Source: Eutypella sp. D-1 | Lineage: Eukaryota; Ascomycota; Sordariomycetes; Xylariales; Diatrypaceae | Length of the DNA stretch: 64,000 bases | Assembly (NCBI GenBank): GCA_023313575.1 | Contig: JAJTTP010000005.1 | Span: 496,001 to 560,000 of the forward strand | Direction of reading: 5' to 3' | In this document: positions 1 through 10,572 of the stretch, piece after piece | Layout: each line of letters begins with the position of its first letter | Numbering within the stretch: the first letter of the stretch is position 1 | Notes under the pieces: generated by a model | The model's database searches: none | Seen by the model: only the letters and a program-made list of their open reading frames with translations | Told to the model about the DNA's origin: nothing | Program-made: the position numbers and the translations under genes

Positions 1-1965
1 ATCGAGGGCTGAGGATTTCCATCAACTCTTGGCTACTATGGCCCACTACGGGGAAGCACTGCAGGCAAGAGACTTGGTGCTGAGCTACTATCACGGGTGG
101 GTAAGTAAACCGGGTGGAACATTACGTACTAGGCCTCTCTGGATGCCTGTCATCCATGGGCTGGCCCGCGAAGGGCGCGAACAAGAGCTCCTGGATTTCG
201 TCGCCTTCGCAGAACAAGCCGGCCTAATATACGGCGCATCCTTACATGGAGCCATGTCCTCTTTCTATGCTCGAAGGGATGATGTTGAGAAGACGAAATA
301 CTGGTTCTCCAGACCACTCTACAGGGGCGAAGCGCCGGCACGCGCCAGTTTCTACGACATATTACAGTTTGCCGTACGCAACAACGAGCTGGCCTGGGTA
401 GAAGAAGTCTACCTGAGTGTAGTAGAGAGGTTAGAGAACGGTACTTGGACGAAGCATAAAGGGTGTTGGGATGCCTCCTTCTGTTTTGCCGTTATTCTTC
501 GGGGCAAGGGGGCCGACCATCTGGAGCACATGTTCCGTGTCGCCTTCGAAAAGACGGCGGAACTGCCAGGGAGCCAGCCGACTATAAACTCCATAAATGC
601 GCTCTTGAGGGTGGCCATTGACTACCAGGATCCGTACCTTGCCGAGCGCTTGATGGTCTTGGCCAAAAAGCTAGGTTTCGAGTCGAACATACATACATAC
701 CTCTTGCAGATGGAATACCGTCTTGGCGCGAAGGATCTGGATGGTGCCTATGCCGCATTTAAATCGATGCCGGACGAGGAGACGGACAAAGCCCTGCCCA
801 TCCTGAATGAGTTAATCCGCGCGTTATGCCTGTCTGGCAACCCAATTTACAGTCGCGTACTCGAAGTGACGAGTTATTTGGAAGCACGGAATGCGATGTT
901 GGAGCCGCAGACGGTGGTGTCGGTCTGCATGGCGTTCCTGCGGAACGACGAGCACTACGAGGTCATCGACACGCTGTCGATCCACACGGCGCACTACAGC
1001 ATTCGGGAGCGGCAGACGGTCCGCCGGGCCTTCACAGAGTACTGCCTGAACACGCAACACAGCACGGCCCGGGTCTGGGACGCATACTCGCTGCTGCGGC
1101 AGTTCTTCCCCGAGCTAGAGACCGAGTACCGGGTGTCGATCATGGACACCTTCTTCGACCGCAAGCGCGCGGACATGGCGTGCCACGTGTTCGGACACAT
1201 GCGGGCGCACAAGAACCCGGAGCACCGGCCGACGAAGGAGGCGTACACGCGATTTTTCGAAGGGATCGGGCGGAGCCCGGACCTGGAGAGCCTGCGGACG
1301 GCGCACAACATGCTCAAGATGGACACGGCGGTGACGCCGGACACGCTGGTGTACAACGGGCTGATGATCGGGTACACGGCGTGCGACCTCGGGTACCGGG
1401 CGCTCGACTTCTTCAAGGAGATCACGGCCTCCGCCGAGGGCCCCTCCTACCAGTCCCTCGAGATCGTCTTCCGCGCCTGCGAGGTCACTCCCTCCGGCGA
1501 CGGCCCCGCCCGCGAGCTCTGGGACAAGCTGCTCCGCATGGAAATCGACGTGCCCCCCGAGGTCTACGCTGCGTACGTCGCCGCCCGCGCCGCTCACAGC
1601 CACGTCGACGAGGCCCGCAAGTTGCTGCAGGATATGGAGGATGCCGTTGGGCAGCAGCCAACTGTCAATGGGTAAGTATCCCCTCTCCAAAACTTTGAGT
1701 CCTCGACCTCATATATACACTTCCATCTCTCTTATCCATGTCCCCTCCGTCCAGCGAAGAACCACTAATACTAATTTTCTCCACCCTCTCATGCAGACTC
1801 GTATACGTCTACAACACGCTCCAGTCGAACGAGCAGAAGGACGAGTTCGAGGCCTGGGTCGCCCACGAGTACCCGCCGCAGTGGAAGGAGATGCAGGTGT
1901 TGCGCAAGAGGCCAGACGTAGACGGGCTCATGAAGATCAAACTTCTACGGCCGTGGAAGGCGTGA
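1..1965 (+). CDS. Mitochondrial-type pentatricopeptide repeat (PPR) protein, 5' truncated by window edge
   Basis: Two exons are visible: <1..1671 and 1797..1965. They are joined by a 125-nt intron (donor GTAAGT, acceptor ATGCAG), which keeps the frame as ...NG-LVYVYNTLQ.... About 612 residues are in the window. The frame is open to base 2, so the true start lies upstream; the first in-window ATG is at 38. The protein is almost entirely helical pairs of about 35 residues, for example around TPDTLVYNGLMIGY and the pattern ending ARKLLQDM. This is the signature of PPR proteins, which bind organellar RNA and in fungi act in mitochondrial RNA maturation or translation. The C-terminus is basic and ends PWKA. 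The specific RNA target cannot be read from sequence. GC content rises clearly after about base 900, so the 3' half is much more GC3-rich than the 5' half. The PPR call is family-level inference. Confidence 0.75.
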
Positions 1966-2572
1966 GTGACCTCACCCAAGACAGCCAGTCAGTCACGTGG
2001 GTCAAGTCGATTATGCATGTGTATATAGCCGGGTAGGCAAGGGCGCGTAAGATTAGGGGGGGGGCGCGTCGGTAAAGAAAAAAGTTAAAGAGAAAAGGGG
2101 CATGGACGGCAGGCATGACAAGGCGCGGCACGGGCATTTTTTCATGTTGAAGCGACTGCGAGGGATATTTGGGATTGACATGTACAAAATTCTAAACCTA
2201 GATATACATATGCAACGGGGGAAGGGGGCAGAGAGGGCACGCTGATACCTATCCATGCGGGTATCTGTCCATTTTTGTACATAGGACGACAGAGGTGTCT
2301 GACTAGGATAGAAAGAAGGGAAAAGGCCCATGATGTACACGATGTACACTTTACTTTGCCAGACGAAGTCGCAACGCTTTGGCTATACGTTCCATTCCGT
2401 TTTATTTGCGACCTCCCTGCGGTCAAGCTCCTCACACGCCTAATTTCCCTCTACCTGATCGTTATGTCACACTTCCGATCCGACCCGATAATGTACAGAT
2501 CCAACCACTCTCCTACCACCCCCGGCCCCTACAAATCTCTCAGCCCAGCTCAAGCCCGATACGTCTTCGAGC
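1966..2572. other. Convergent intergenic spacer
   Basis: This lies between the 3' ends of the PPR gene and the S18 gene. It contains AT-rich stretches and G-runs at 2056-2068. I saw no gene, RNA or repeat. It probably holds the two 3' UTRs. Confidence 0.6.
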
Positions 2573-3700
2573 TTAGAACTTATAGTTGTTGATGGTGGGC
2601 TGGTTCTGGGAGGCGCGGCGCAGGGGGTCGCGGGCGAGGATCTCCGGGTGGTGGTGGACGCTGGGGTGGAGGCCGAGGCCGATGGCGCGGCGGATGGCCT
2701 TGGCCATCTTGCGCTGGTTCACGGGGCGCAGACCCGTCTCCGCCGATCGCTTGATCCGTCCGTGCGGCGTCATGAACTCGGAGATCACGGAGAAGTTCTG
2801 CTCCCAAGACAAGATAGATTGTGTGTGGTTAGCCAGACTAACTTAGTTGCCTTCGTTGGAAAGATGGGGGAAGACGGTCGAGGATAGATGAATCTATGGA
2901 AATGTAGAATATGCTTTTTTTTAAGACTCACCCGGTACATATCGAGAGGCTTAAGACCAAGCATATCGACGAGGTCGCGGTCGCGGGCGCGGGAGCGTCG
3001 CCACTTGCCCATCTCGGCGGGGGAGAGGTCGTGCGGGGCGTAGACGTCGCCGGGGCGCCAGCGGCGCGGCATCTGGCGGGCGAAGTCGTCCGTGTTGCCC
3101 TTGTTCCGCAGCTCGCTGTCGACATCGCGACGCGGCGGCATCCCCGCCGTCGCCGCCCCGGGCGCCGTCTGTTGTTGCGAGTTGCCACCCGCGAAGATCC
3201 GCGAGAACGTCGAGGCGGCCGATGTTGCGTCGTCGGCGGCCCCGCGCCCCCGCCGCGACATCTGCTCGTAGATCCCGGATGCGGCGTTCGTGGGATCCGT
3301 CGCGCCCGCGGCAGGGGGTGCTGGTGACGATGATGGTGATGATGCGCCGCTGTCCATGCCTAGGATCGCGGACGTCGTGGATGTTGGGCCCGGCGAGAGG
3401 GATGGCGAGGTATTATTATTCGGCTGCGGGGTTGGTGAGGAGAAGTCATTGCGGACTGTTGATTTTTTTTCCCGTCTAGTCAGTTTTTCGCTCCGATTGC
3501 CTCATGTCCCGACGAGTGCCCCGGATCATGTGTGATGGGGGCGTAGAAGACCCGGGGGTGGGGGGGGGAGAAAACTCACGGGCTTGTGAGGGTTTGGAGG
3601 TGGATATTTGCGCCGTCTGGGCCCTCGTACTGACCCGGAAGAGGGCGGATGGTCGCCGCAGGGCAGCCGCGAGGGATATCCTGGGCGGCATGTCGGGCAA
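2573..3700 (-). CDS. rsm18: Mitochondrial small-subunit ribosomal protein bS18m (Rsm18-like)
   Basis: Three exons on the minus strand: 3700..3580, 3455..2932 and 2797..2573, giving 289 aa. Both introns have GTGAGT donors and CAG acceptors. Residues 1 to about 45 (MPDMPPRISLAAALRRPSAL...) are Arg/Ser/Ala-rich without acids, as expected for a mitochondrial presequence. Residues about 45-190 are low-complexity and Pro/Ser/Ala/Arg-rich. The third exon (residues 216-289) carries the conserved S18 core: FMTPHGRIKR, then TGLRPVNQRKMAKAIRRA, then a GLHP segment. The protein binds rRNA in the mitoribosomal small-subunit platform. It is longer than bacterial S18 (about 75 aa), as is usual in fungi. The gene is divergent from IMP3 across a 399-bp promoter region. 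The S18 fold assignment is strong; the symbol follows yeast usage. Confidence 0.88.
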
Positions 3701-4099
3701 TTGGTGATGTAGTGGGCTAACTATTGGGAAGGTAGTTGTTGTTGTAGTTGTTAGAACAGGTCAGTCAATGCCGGACAGCAAATAATAGCTCTAGGTATTC
3801 ACCTCGGGATTAGTGGGGCGTGTAAAAGGTCTCGGTGCTTAAGTGCCGTCGTCGCAGAAAGTCCACGGGTACTAGGCTTATCGCTTATCTTCTTATCAGC
3901 ACCGACTATCGATAAGCCACTATCGATAATCCTGCGACCCAGTAAAAAGTGACAAGCCAACCTTGGAAGCCAAGCCTGGAAAGCGCTGGACCTCAGGGCC
4001 CCGGGGAGTACTTCGTAGACCTTCCAACATTCGCAGTTAGCCAAGTCGTTCCGTTCACACTTTTGTCTCTCGCCTGGATTAGCCCTCAGTACGCCCACG
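3701..4099. promoter_or_regulatory. Bidirectional promoter of S18m and IMP3 with GATA and TATCGATA sites
   Basis: This is 399 bp between two divergent ribosome-related genes. It contains three CTTATC (GATAAG) hexamers at 3877-3882, 3884-3889 and 3892-3897. Two copies of the palindrome TATCGATA follow at 3907-3914 and 3921-3928, exactly 14 bp apart and each preceded by AC and followed by A. I infer that this is a shared upstream activating region. No binding data are available. Confidence 0.45.
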
Positions 4100-4969
4100 A
4101 TGACGCGCAAGTTGAAGCATCACGAGCAGAAGTTGCTCCGGAAGGTCGACTTCATCACCTGGAAGCAGGATAACGACCACAGAGATGCCGCCGTGCGACG
4201 GCGTTACATGATCCAGAAACCTGAAGGTGAGCAGCGAGATATTACTGTCTTTTTTTCTACCCCTATTATGCCATATATACGCGCGATGCAGGTGCTGACG
4301 TTGTCGAATTATTTTAGATTATAATAAGTATAACCGTCTATGTGGTGTAAGTAGCGAGATCTCTAGTCCTAGTCCCAGTCTCAGTTGCAATCGCAATCAC
4401 TGTCGCAATCACAATCGCATAGAGGAAAGCCAGAGGATCTGAAGCTCACCCGACCACCCTTTTACTGCAGTCTCTCCGCCAACTCGCCCATCGCCTCACC
4501 CTGCTCCCGCCCGACAACCCCGTGCGCCGGAAAACCGAGAAGCTGCTGTTGGACAAGCTGTACGACATGGGCGTCCTGTCGTCCGCCTCCAAGCTCAGCG
4601 CCGTTGAGAACGGCGTCACCGTCTCCGCCTTCGCCCGCCGCCGCCTCCCCGTCGTCATGACCCGCCTCCGCATGGCCGAGCACCTCCGGGCCGCTGTCAC
4701 TATGATCGAGCAGGGCCACGTCCGCGTCGGCACCGAGGTCGTCACCGATCCCGCGTTTCTGGTTACGAGGTCTATGGAGGTAATGCCGATTCTCAGAGGA
4801 GCTTTCCCCGCTTCTTGCAAGCTTTCAACGAATGGTCTTCGTGAAATCGGAATTGCTAATTCATATTGTCATACTGTCATAGGACTTCGTCACGTGGGCT
4901 CCGGGCAGCAAGATCAAGCGGAATATTATGAAGTACAGGGATAAGCTGGATGATTTCGAGCTTTTATAA
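4100..4969 (+). CDS. imp3: U3 small nucleolar ribonucleoprotein protein IMP3
   Basis: Four exons: 4100..4226, 4318..4346, 4471..4779 and 4883..4969. Together they give 552 nt or 183 aa, the usual IMP3 length. The second exon is only 29 nt and encodes the conserved YNKYNRLCG. The protein begins [18 protein letters not shown], a hallmark of the family. It then has [17 protein letters not shown], and a C-terminal S4-type RNA-binding domain (about residues 105-165; [16 protein letters not shown] and [17 protein letters not shown]). It ends [21 protein letters not shown]3 acts in the nucleolus. It joins U3 snoRNA to the 18S pre-rRNA in the SSU processome together with MPP10 and IMP4. The ATG at 4100 is the only start that gives the conserved N-terminus. 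Confidence 0.95.
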
Positions 4970-5600
4970 GTCGGGACAACTTCAGGATATTACCTGAAGT
5001 CTTTTGGTAGAGAGATCCCTTTTGGTTGACTGGCTACATACTTGTCGGGCTAGGTATTTTATTTGCATTGTACGGCGTTCTCGGTTCAGATACCAAGGGT
5101 CACATTATGTGGCTTGAAATATACACGACATGAAAGTAATTATGCAGAGCTCCGATGGTAATTAGACCACGGGATACTTGAGGCCTCTTCATCTTTCTAT
5201 AATCGGCATCCGAAGAGACTAGAGAAGAAGAGTAGAGAAAGCAAATCTCGTCGAATAAACGACTTTTTATTCATGCTGACTGGGAACCTTCATTACGGAT
5301 CTAGAGTTTACGGTGTCCCATTGTGGCAAATACGGTAGATACCCGCGCCCCACATACCATAAACCGTAAAGTACGGTCACTTACCTAGGTAAGACCAATT
5401 TAGCGCGTCTTTGACCTGAACTCTTTTATCCTTCAATCAGGCAATCAATAAGCTTTCCGTCGTGGCATTGATCAACCAACCGATCAAGCTTTCGCAGTAA
5501 GCCCTCCAAAGCAATCGCTTTGTCTTAACAAGGGGAAAAAAACCCGACTTTGCGGGCTACATCATGCAATTCCAAACATCTACGTTACGTCACAGCGCAG
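4970..5600. other. Intergenic region upstream of the SNF2-family gene
   Basis: This is 631 bp with no credible ORF. It contains the palindrome TTACCTAGGTAA near 5382-5393, a motif that recurs in other spacers of this window. The last 100 bp are probably the promoter and 5' UTR of the downstream gene. Confidence 0.5.
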
Positions 5601-8600
5601 ATGGGCCCATCATCGGATACCATCACAATCTCGGACGATGATTCGTCCGTCTCCGTCCACGCCGCTAAGCGTAAACGGAAGGCCGACTCGCCCGCGACAC
5701 CACTGGTGAAGGTTCAGTGGAGCGAGGACGACGACGACTCGGACCGCGCTCGCGAGTCCGTCAAGAAGCGCAAGAGATTCCGGGAAAGGCCCTCGGCCAG
5801 GGCCGCCAAAAGCAAAGGCTCCGGCCGAGGCAGGAGCAAGGCGAGAGCCGCCAACTCTCGCAGGCGCCCCAGGGCCAAGAACTGGGAGCCGGAGGGATCC
5901 TCCGACGAGGATCCCTTGGACACCGTGCCCGAGTACATCCGGGAACGACGCGAGGAGTTCGAGAAGGGCCGCCAGGCCCTGCATGACGCTGGCTTGCGTC
6001 TGCCTCCTGACTATTCCGATCTCTACTTCTCCGACGACGAGAGGCTGAAGCACCTCCCGGAGAAACCCAAGTTCACCAAGTTGAGCGGCATCACACCATG
6101 TCGCGATTACGAAGATGTTCCCCTCGACAGCTCTGGCGGCGTCATCCCCGCCGCCGTCGCGCAGTATCTTCGCTACTATCAGATAGAGGGCGTGAGGTTC
6201 CTCCACGAGCTCTTCGTGTACCAGAAGGGCGGCATCCTCGGGGATGACATGGGTCTCGGCAAGACCGTGCAGGTGGCCGCGTTTCTCGTGACCGCCTTCG
6301 GCAAGACCGGCGACCAGCGCGACGCGAAGAGGATGCGAAAGTATCGGCGGCAGAAGACGGGCTGGTTCCCGCGCGTCTTGATCATCTGCCCCGGCTCGTT
6401 GACCCAGAACTGGAAGAACGAGCTCAATCAGTGGGGCTGGTGGGTCACCGACCTCTACCACGGCACCGGCAAGGAGGATGTACTGGACACCGCCCGGGCT
6501 GGCCGCCTGGAGATCATGATCACGACCTACACTACCTACAAGAACAACAGCGATCGCATCAACAGGGTCCCCTGGGACGTTGTCGTCGCCGACGAGTGCC
6601 ATCAAATCAAGGACAGCAAGACCGGCATCACGGTGGAGATGAACAAAGTCAACGCGCTCTGCAGGATCGGGCTGACCGGAACGGCGATCCAGAACAAGTA
6701 CGAGGAGCTGTGGACCCTGCTGAATTGGACGAACCCAGGCCAGTTTGGCACGTTATCGGAATGGAAGCACACGATCTGCAGGCCGCTGACCATCGGCCAG
6801 TCGCACGACGCGACTTTGAAGCAGCTCAGCGAGGCGCGCAAGACGGCCATCAAGCTGCGGGATAACCTGCTGCCGCGCTTCTTCCTGCGGAGGATGAAGA
6901 GCCTGATCGCGGACCAGCTGCCCAAGAAGACGGACAAGGTGGTCTTCTGCCCCCTCTCCGACCTCCAGCGGGAGGCTTACGAGAACATTCTCAAAAGTTC
7001 GATGGTGGACTTCATCCGGATGGCGTACAACCAGTGCCCCTGCGGCTCGAAGAAGAGACGGGGCTGGTGCTGTTACAAGGAGACCGAGGAGGGGGAGCCC
7101 TGGAAGGCCCTTGTGTTCCCCGTCATCATGTCGCTGCAGAAACTATCGAGCCACTTCAACCTGCTCATCCCGCAGACCGGCGACGTCACCGACAAGCAGC
7201 GGCGCGAGCTCCGGTTCCTGCAGGCCGCCATGCCCGACAACTGGCGGCAGTACTACGCGAAGCGGGAGTCACTACTCAACCTGGCGAACCCCGAGTTCTG
7301 CGGCAAGTGGAAGGTGCTTCGGAAGCTGCTCAAGTTCTGGCACGAGGCCGGAGACAAGGTGCTCGTGTTCTCGCACAGCGTGCGGCTGCTGCGGGTGCTC
7401 CGGCACCTGTTCAGCAACACCAACTACAGCGTCAGCTTCCTGGACGGGTCCCTCAGCTACGAGGAGCGGCAGAACACGGTGGACGCGTTCAACTCGGACC
7501 CGAACCAGTTCGTGTTCCTGATCTCGACCAAGGCGGGCGGGGTCGGGCTGAACATCACGTCGGCGAACAAGGTCGTCATCATGGACCCGCACTGGAACCC
7601 GGCGTACGACCTGCAGGCGCAGGACCGGGCGTACCGGATCGGGCAGACGCGCGACGTCGACGTGTACCGGCTGATCTCGACGGGCACGATCGAGGAGATC
7701 ACGTACGCGCGGCAGATCTACAAGCAGCAGCAGGCCAACATCGGGTACAACGCGACCAACGAGCGGCGGTACTTTCGCGGTGTGCAGCAGGACGCCAGCC
7801 GCAAGGGCGAGATCTTCGGCATCCAGAACCTCCTCGCCTACCACGGCGACCACGTCGTCCTCCGCGACATCGTCAACAAGACTAACGTCGCCGAGGCCCG
7901 CGCCGGCGTCCACCTCATGGAGATCGACATGGACCGCGCCGTCGCCGATGAGGAGGTAGAAGGCGCCGTTAAGAAGGAGGACGATGAGACCGGCGGCCTG
8001 AGACAGCTCTCCGCTATGCTAACCAGCAATAAGGACGGCAGCGCGGTCGCCAAGCCCGGCGCGTCTGCCGCCGACCGCAGGAAGAAGTCGGACATCGTGC
8101 AGGCTATCCTAGCGTCAGCGGGCGTCGACTACACGCATGAGAACTCCGAGGTCGTCGGCACGTCGCGCATCGAGGACGAACTGTCGCGGCAGGCGGCGCT
8201 GGCCGCGTCGCAGGTCGATGGGGAGGTGGGCGGCGGCGGCGGCGGCGGCGGCGTTCCGGAGCGTGCACTCTTCTACAACAGCCAAGACGCGACCGCAGAC
8301 CCGCTGCAGGACGAAGATGACGATGACGATGACGACGATAATGACGACGGGGTCTTCGGCCACCACCATCACCGTCGCCACCCCTCCTCGTTCATCGACT
8401 ACGAGTTCAACCCGCCCGAGGACGTCAAGCGGCGCCAGCTGTGCACGATGGCGCGCACGCTCGGGTTCCCGACCGCCGTGGACTTCGCGCTCGCCGTCGA
8501 GGCCATGACCCAGGAGCAGCGCCGCAATTGCCTCGACCTGTTCTACGCGCGACGCGCAGAGGCGCTGCGGGCTCGCGCTGCTGGCGACGCCGATGTCGAT

Positions 8601-8921
8601 GTCGTTAAGTCGGACGGTGCTAAGACGGAGGGGGATAGCAAGGGGGTCGTGAAGACGGAGATGAAGCTGGAGATGAAGGCGGAGGATGTCAAGGATTTCA
8701 AGGTCGAAGACGATGACAACGCCACGGAGGAGGAAGACCCCGCTACTCCTAAGGTGAAACGCGAGGGCCCGAAGATCGAGGGCTCGCCTACCGCCGCCGC
8801 TGTCGCCGCCGTCAAGACCGAAGGGGCGGATGCCGCTGACGCTAATAAGGTCAAGGTCGAGCTGCCCTCCGTATCTGTCTGGCTTTCCACCGATAACGAG
8901 GATACGGACGATGAGCTTTGA
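5601..8921 (+). CDS. SNF2-family DNA-dependent ATPase, ERCC6L2/RAD26-like
   Basis: Single exon, 1,106 aa. I chose ATG 5601 (MGPSSDTITISDDD); the frame is open upstream but has no earlier ATG. SNF2 motifs in order: Walker A GDDMGLGKT (K221), Walker B DECH (331-334) in place of the common DEAH, motif III LTGTAIQNKYEELW, and the helicase C lobe with LVFSHSVRLL, STKAGGVGLN and motif VI QDRAYRIGQ (R676, R679). A Cys-rich insert CPCGSKKRRGWCC (479-491) may bind zinc. After the motor, ERRYFRGVQQD and GEIFGIQNLL resemble the region that marks ERCC6L2. The family acts in the nucleus in DNA break repair and transcription-linked repair. The tail (about 750-1106) is disordered and has poly-Gly, poly-Asp and poly-His runs. 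It holds at least six hydrophobic-K-x-E SUMO consensus motifs (VKKE, VKTE twice, FKVE, VKRE, VKVE). The motor call is certain; the ERCC6L2 subfamily is probable. Confidence 0.85.
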   Translation: MGPSSDTITISDDDSSVSVHAAKRKRKADSPATPLVKVQWSEDDDDSDRARESVKKRKRFRERPSARAAKSKGSGRGRSKARAANSRRRPRAKNWEPEGSSDEDPLDTVPEYIRERREEFEKGRQALHDAGLRLPPDYSDLYFSDDERLKHLPEKPKFTKLSGITPCRDYEDVPLDSSGGVIPAAVAQYLRYYQIEGVRFLHELFVYQKGGILGDDMGLGKTVQVAAFLVTAFGKTGDQRDAKRMRKYRRQKTGWFPRVLIICPGSLTQNWKNELNQWGWWVTDLYHGTGKEDVLDTARAGRLEIMITTYTTYKNNSDRINRVPWDVVVADECHQIKDSKTGITVEMNKVNALCRIGLTGTAIQNKYEELWTLLNWTNPGQFGTLSEWKHTICRPLTIGQSHDATLKQLSEARKTAIKLRDNLLPRFFLRRMKSLIADQLPKKTDKVVFCPLSDLQREAYENILKSSMVDFIRMAYNQCPCGSKKRRGWCCYKETEEGEPWKALVFPVIMSLQKLSSHFNLLIPQTGDVTDKQRRELRFLQAAMPDNWRQYYAKRESLLNLANPEFCGKWKVLRKLLKFWHEAGDKVLVFSHSVRLLRVLRHLFSNTNYSVSFLDGSLSYEERQNTVDAFNSDPNQFVFLISTKAGGVGLNITSANKVVIMDPHWNPAYDLQAQDRAYRIGQTRDVDVYRLISTGTIEEITYARQIYKQQQANIGYNATNERRYFRGVQQDASRKGEIFGIQNLLAYHGDHVVLRDIVNKTNVAEARAGVHLMEIDMDRAVADEEVEGAVKKEDDETGGLRQLSAMLTSNKDGSAVAKPGASAADRRKKSDIVQAILASAGVDYTHENSEVVGTSRIEDELSRQAALAASQVDGEVGGGGGGGGVPERALFYNSQDATADPLQDEDDDDDDDDNDDGVFGHHHHRRHPSSFIDYEFNPPEDVKRRQLCTMARTLGFPTAVDFALAVEAMTQEQRRNCLDLFYARRAEALRARAAGDADVDVVKSDGAKTEGDSKGVVKTEMKLEMKAEDVKDFKVEDDDNATEEEDPATPKVKREGPKIEGSPTAAAVAAVKTEGADAADANKVKVELPSVSVWLSTDNEDTDDEL

Positions 8922-10572
8922 AGGGAGGGCTGGGGTTGGTTCTCACGCTAGCTGACTGCTTTGGCTTTTCCTACGTGATACCCTCCCAGGCATAGGCATA
9001 GATCGAAGAGAAGACGGATATCTACAGATGAGTTATACATACACAAACGTGTGTCTACATAGGTTTGGGATAAGGCGCGGGGGCGGGGGGCGTTCTGGTT
9101 ATAGATGTAAAGACCCTTAAGTGGACTCGCATAGGAGGAGTAAGGCTCTACGGAGAAGGGACGGCGCTCCCTTCTTTTTTCTACGTTAGTCGGGCGGCCA
9201 GCGGGCCCCCTTTTCTTCTTTATTGTATGCAGGTGGTTATAACATCTTGTATATCATCCACTTTTTTCTATACCCAATGCCCGCTCGTTGCCGCCCCGTT
9301 ACGGGTGGATACCGGATATATCTTCCTTCCTGGCTAGCTACATAAGTATGTGCGGCTGCTGCCGGCCCTTATGCCCAAGGTTACCTACTTAATTCGCTTT
9401 CCGCGGGCAAAGGCCGCTATACTGGGCCAACTCGCATGTAATTAGTTATTAGTAGTATGCAGAGGAAGAGGATCGGCGTCTAGATCAGCAGATATACAAC
9501 TTCTTTATATTTTGAGGGCCTTTCAAAACCTGTCTTGGAAGCCTATACTCATCTGTATCGGTTATTTCACAGGATGAGACCATATCTCATGAGCACATGA
9601 GTCCTCTTATTTTTCCCAAGTGCACACATCTATATATCTACCTCGCACACAGACTTAGCAAGCAGCTTAGAAGGTAGCCAGGCAAAGTCAAATTGAAATG
9701 GAGTTGGTAGCTACTGCCAACTAACTACGTACTTTGGACTTGGGAAGGAACAACCGACATTTGTGTTAGGATGCTGCTTCCAGACATTCATCTTAGGTAT
9801 TTCCCCTCTCTATGCTAGTGATAGTTATATATATATATATTTTTTTTTTCCACATGCTGGTGTTAGACAGATCGGCAGGATAAAAAAGACAGGAAAGCGC
9901 TCAGGACTCTTTGTACTTCGTACTATGAACCCTCTCTACCTATGATTGGCCAAGTAGTGCCCCGCAGACAGACGATGGATGAGATACGCTAGTACATTAC
10001 TAGTCTAGCGTTTCTATGTAAACTCAATTGAGATTCCCATCCTCTCGTAACATTACTGGAACGCGATTTGCTTTCCCTTCCCCGTTTGGCCCGTCCTTCC
10101 GTACTACTAAATACTCTCTCCTAACGCGTTATTAGTTAGAGCTGTTAGAGGTAACTTTTGAAGCTCATTGATTGGTTAGCGCATCTAACCTGGGAACCCC
10201 ATTTCGTCACTTTCCTCAAACCACTTTCGCGGCGCAACACGTGAAGTAGGAGGAGGCAGGCAGGCGCCTTCCAGTTCCCTTTTCCAGCCCTTCCTGCAGC
10301 TTTTAAACTTTCACTTCAATCTACTCCGAACTTCGTACCTACCTACCTACCTACAAAGGTACTTTTCCTCAAATTAATTCAACCCGAGGTCCCGATTAAT
10401 TTCTAACCTTTTCATCTTTTTACTTCTAAGCAACCCAAGTTCACCATTCTATTCTATCACATTCCCGAGGTCAACATACCCATTCAACATACCTCTTACT
10501 TACCTACCTACCTAAGTAGGTATTTAACATACTTAACAAACTTGGGTTTCACCACCAATCACAATCATCATC
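8922..10572. other. Long intergenic region
   Basis: This is 1,651 bp without a credible gene. It contains an (AT)n run at about 9826-9840 followed by a T-run. From about 10300 to 10520 there is a pyrimidine-rich leader with CTAC/CCTA tandem repeats (10338-10356 and 10499-10522). That part probably includes the promoter and 5' UTR of the downstream histone-chaperone gene. Confidence 0.5.

Noticed and set aside
5610..8890. Long antisense and out-of-frame ORFs across the SNF2 gene (also across NASP, PPR, chitinase and NRPS)
   Set aside because: They mirror GC-rich codon use of the sense gene, are Arg/Ala/Pro-rich and contain no domain.
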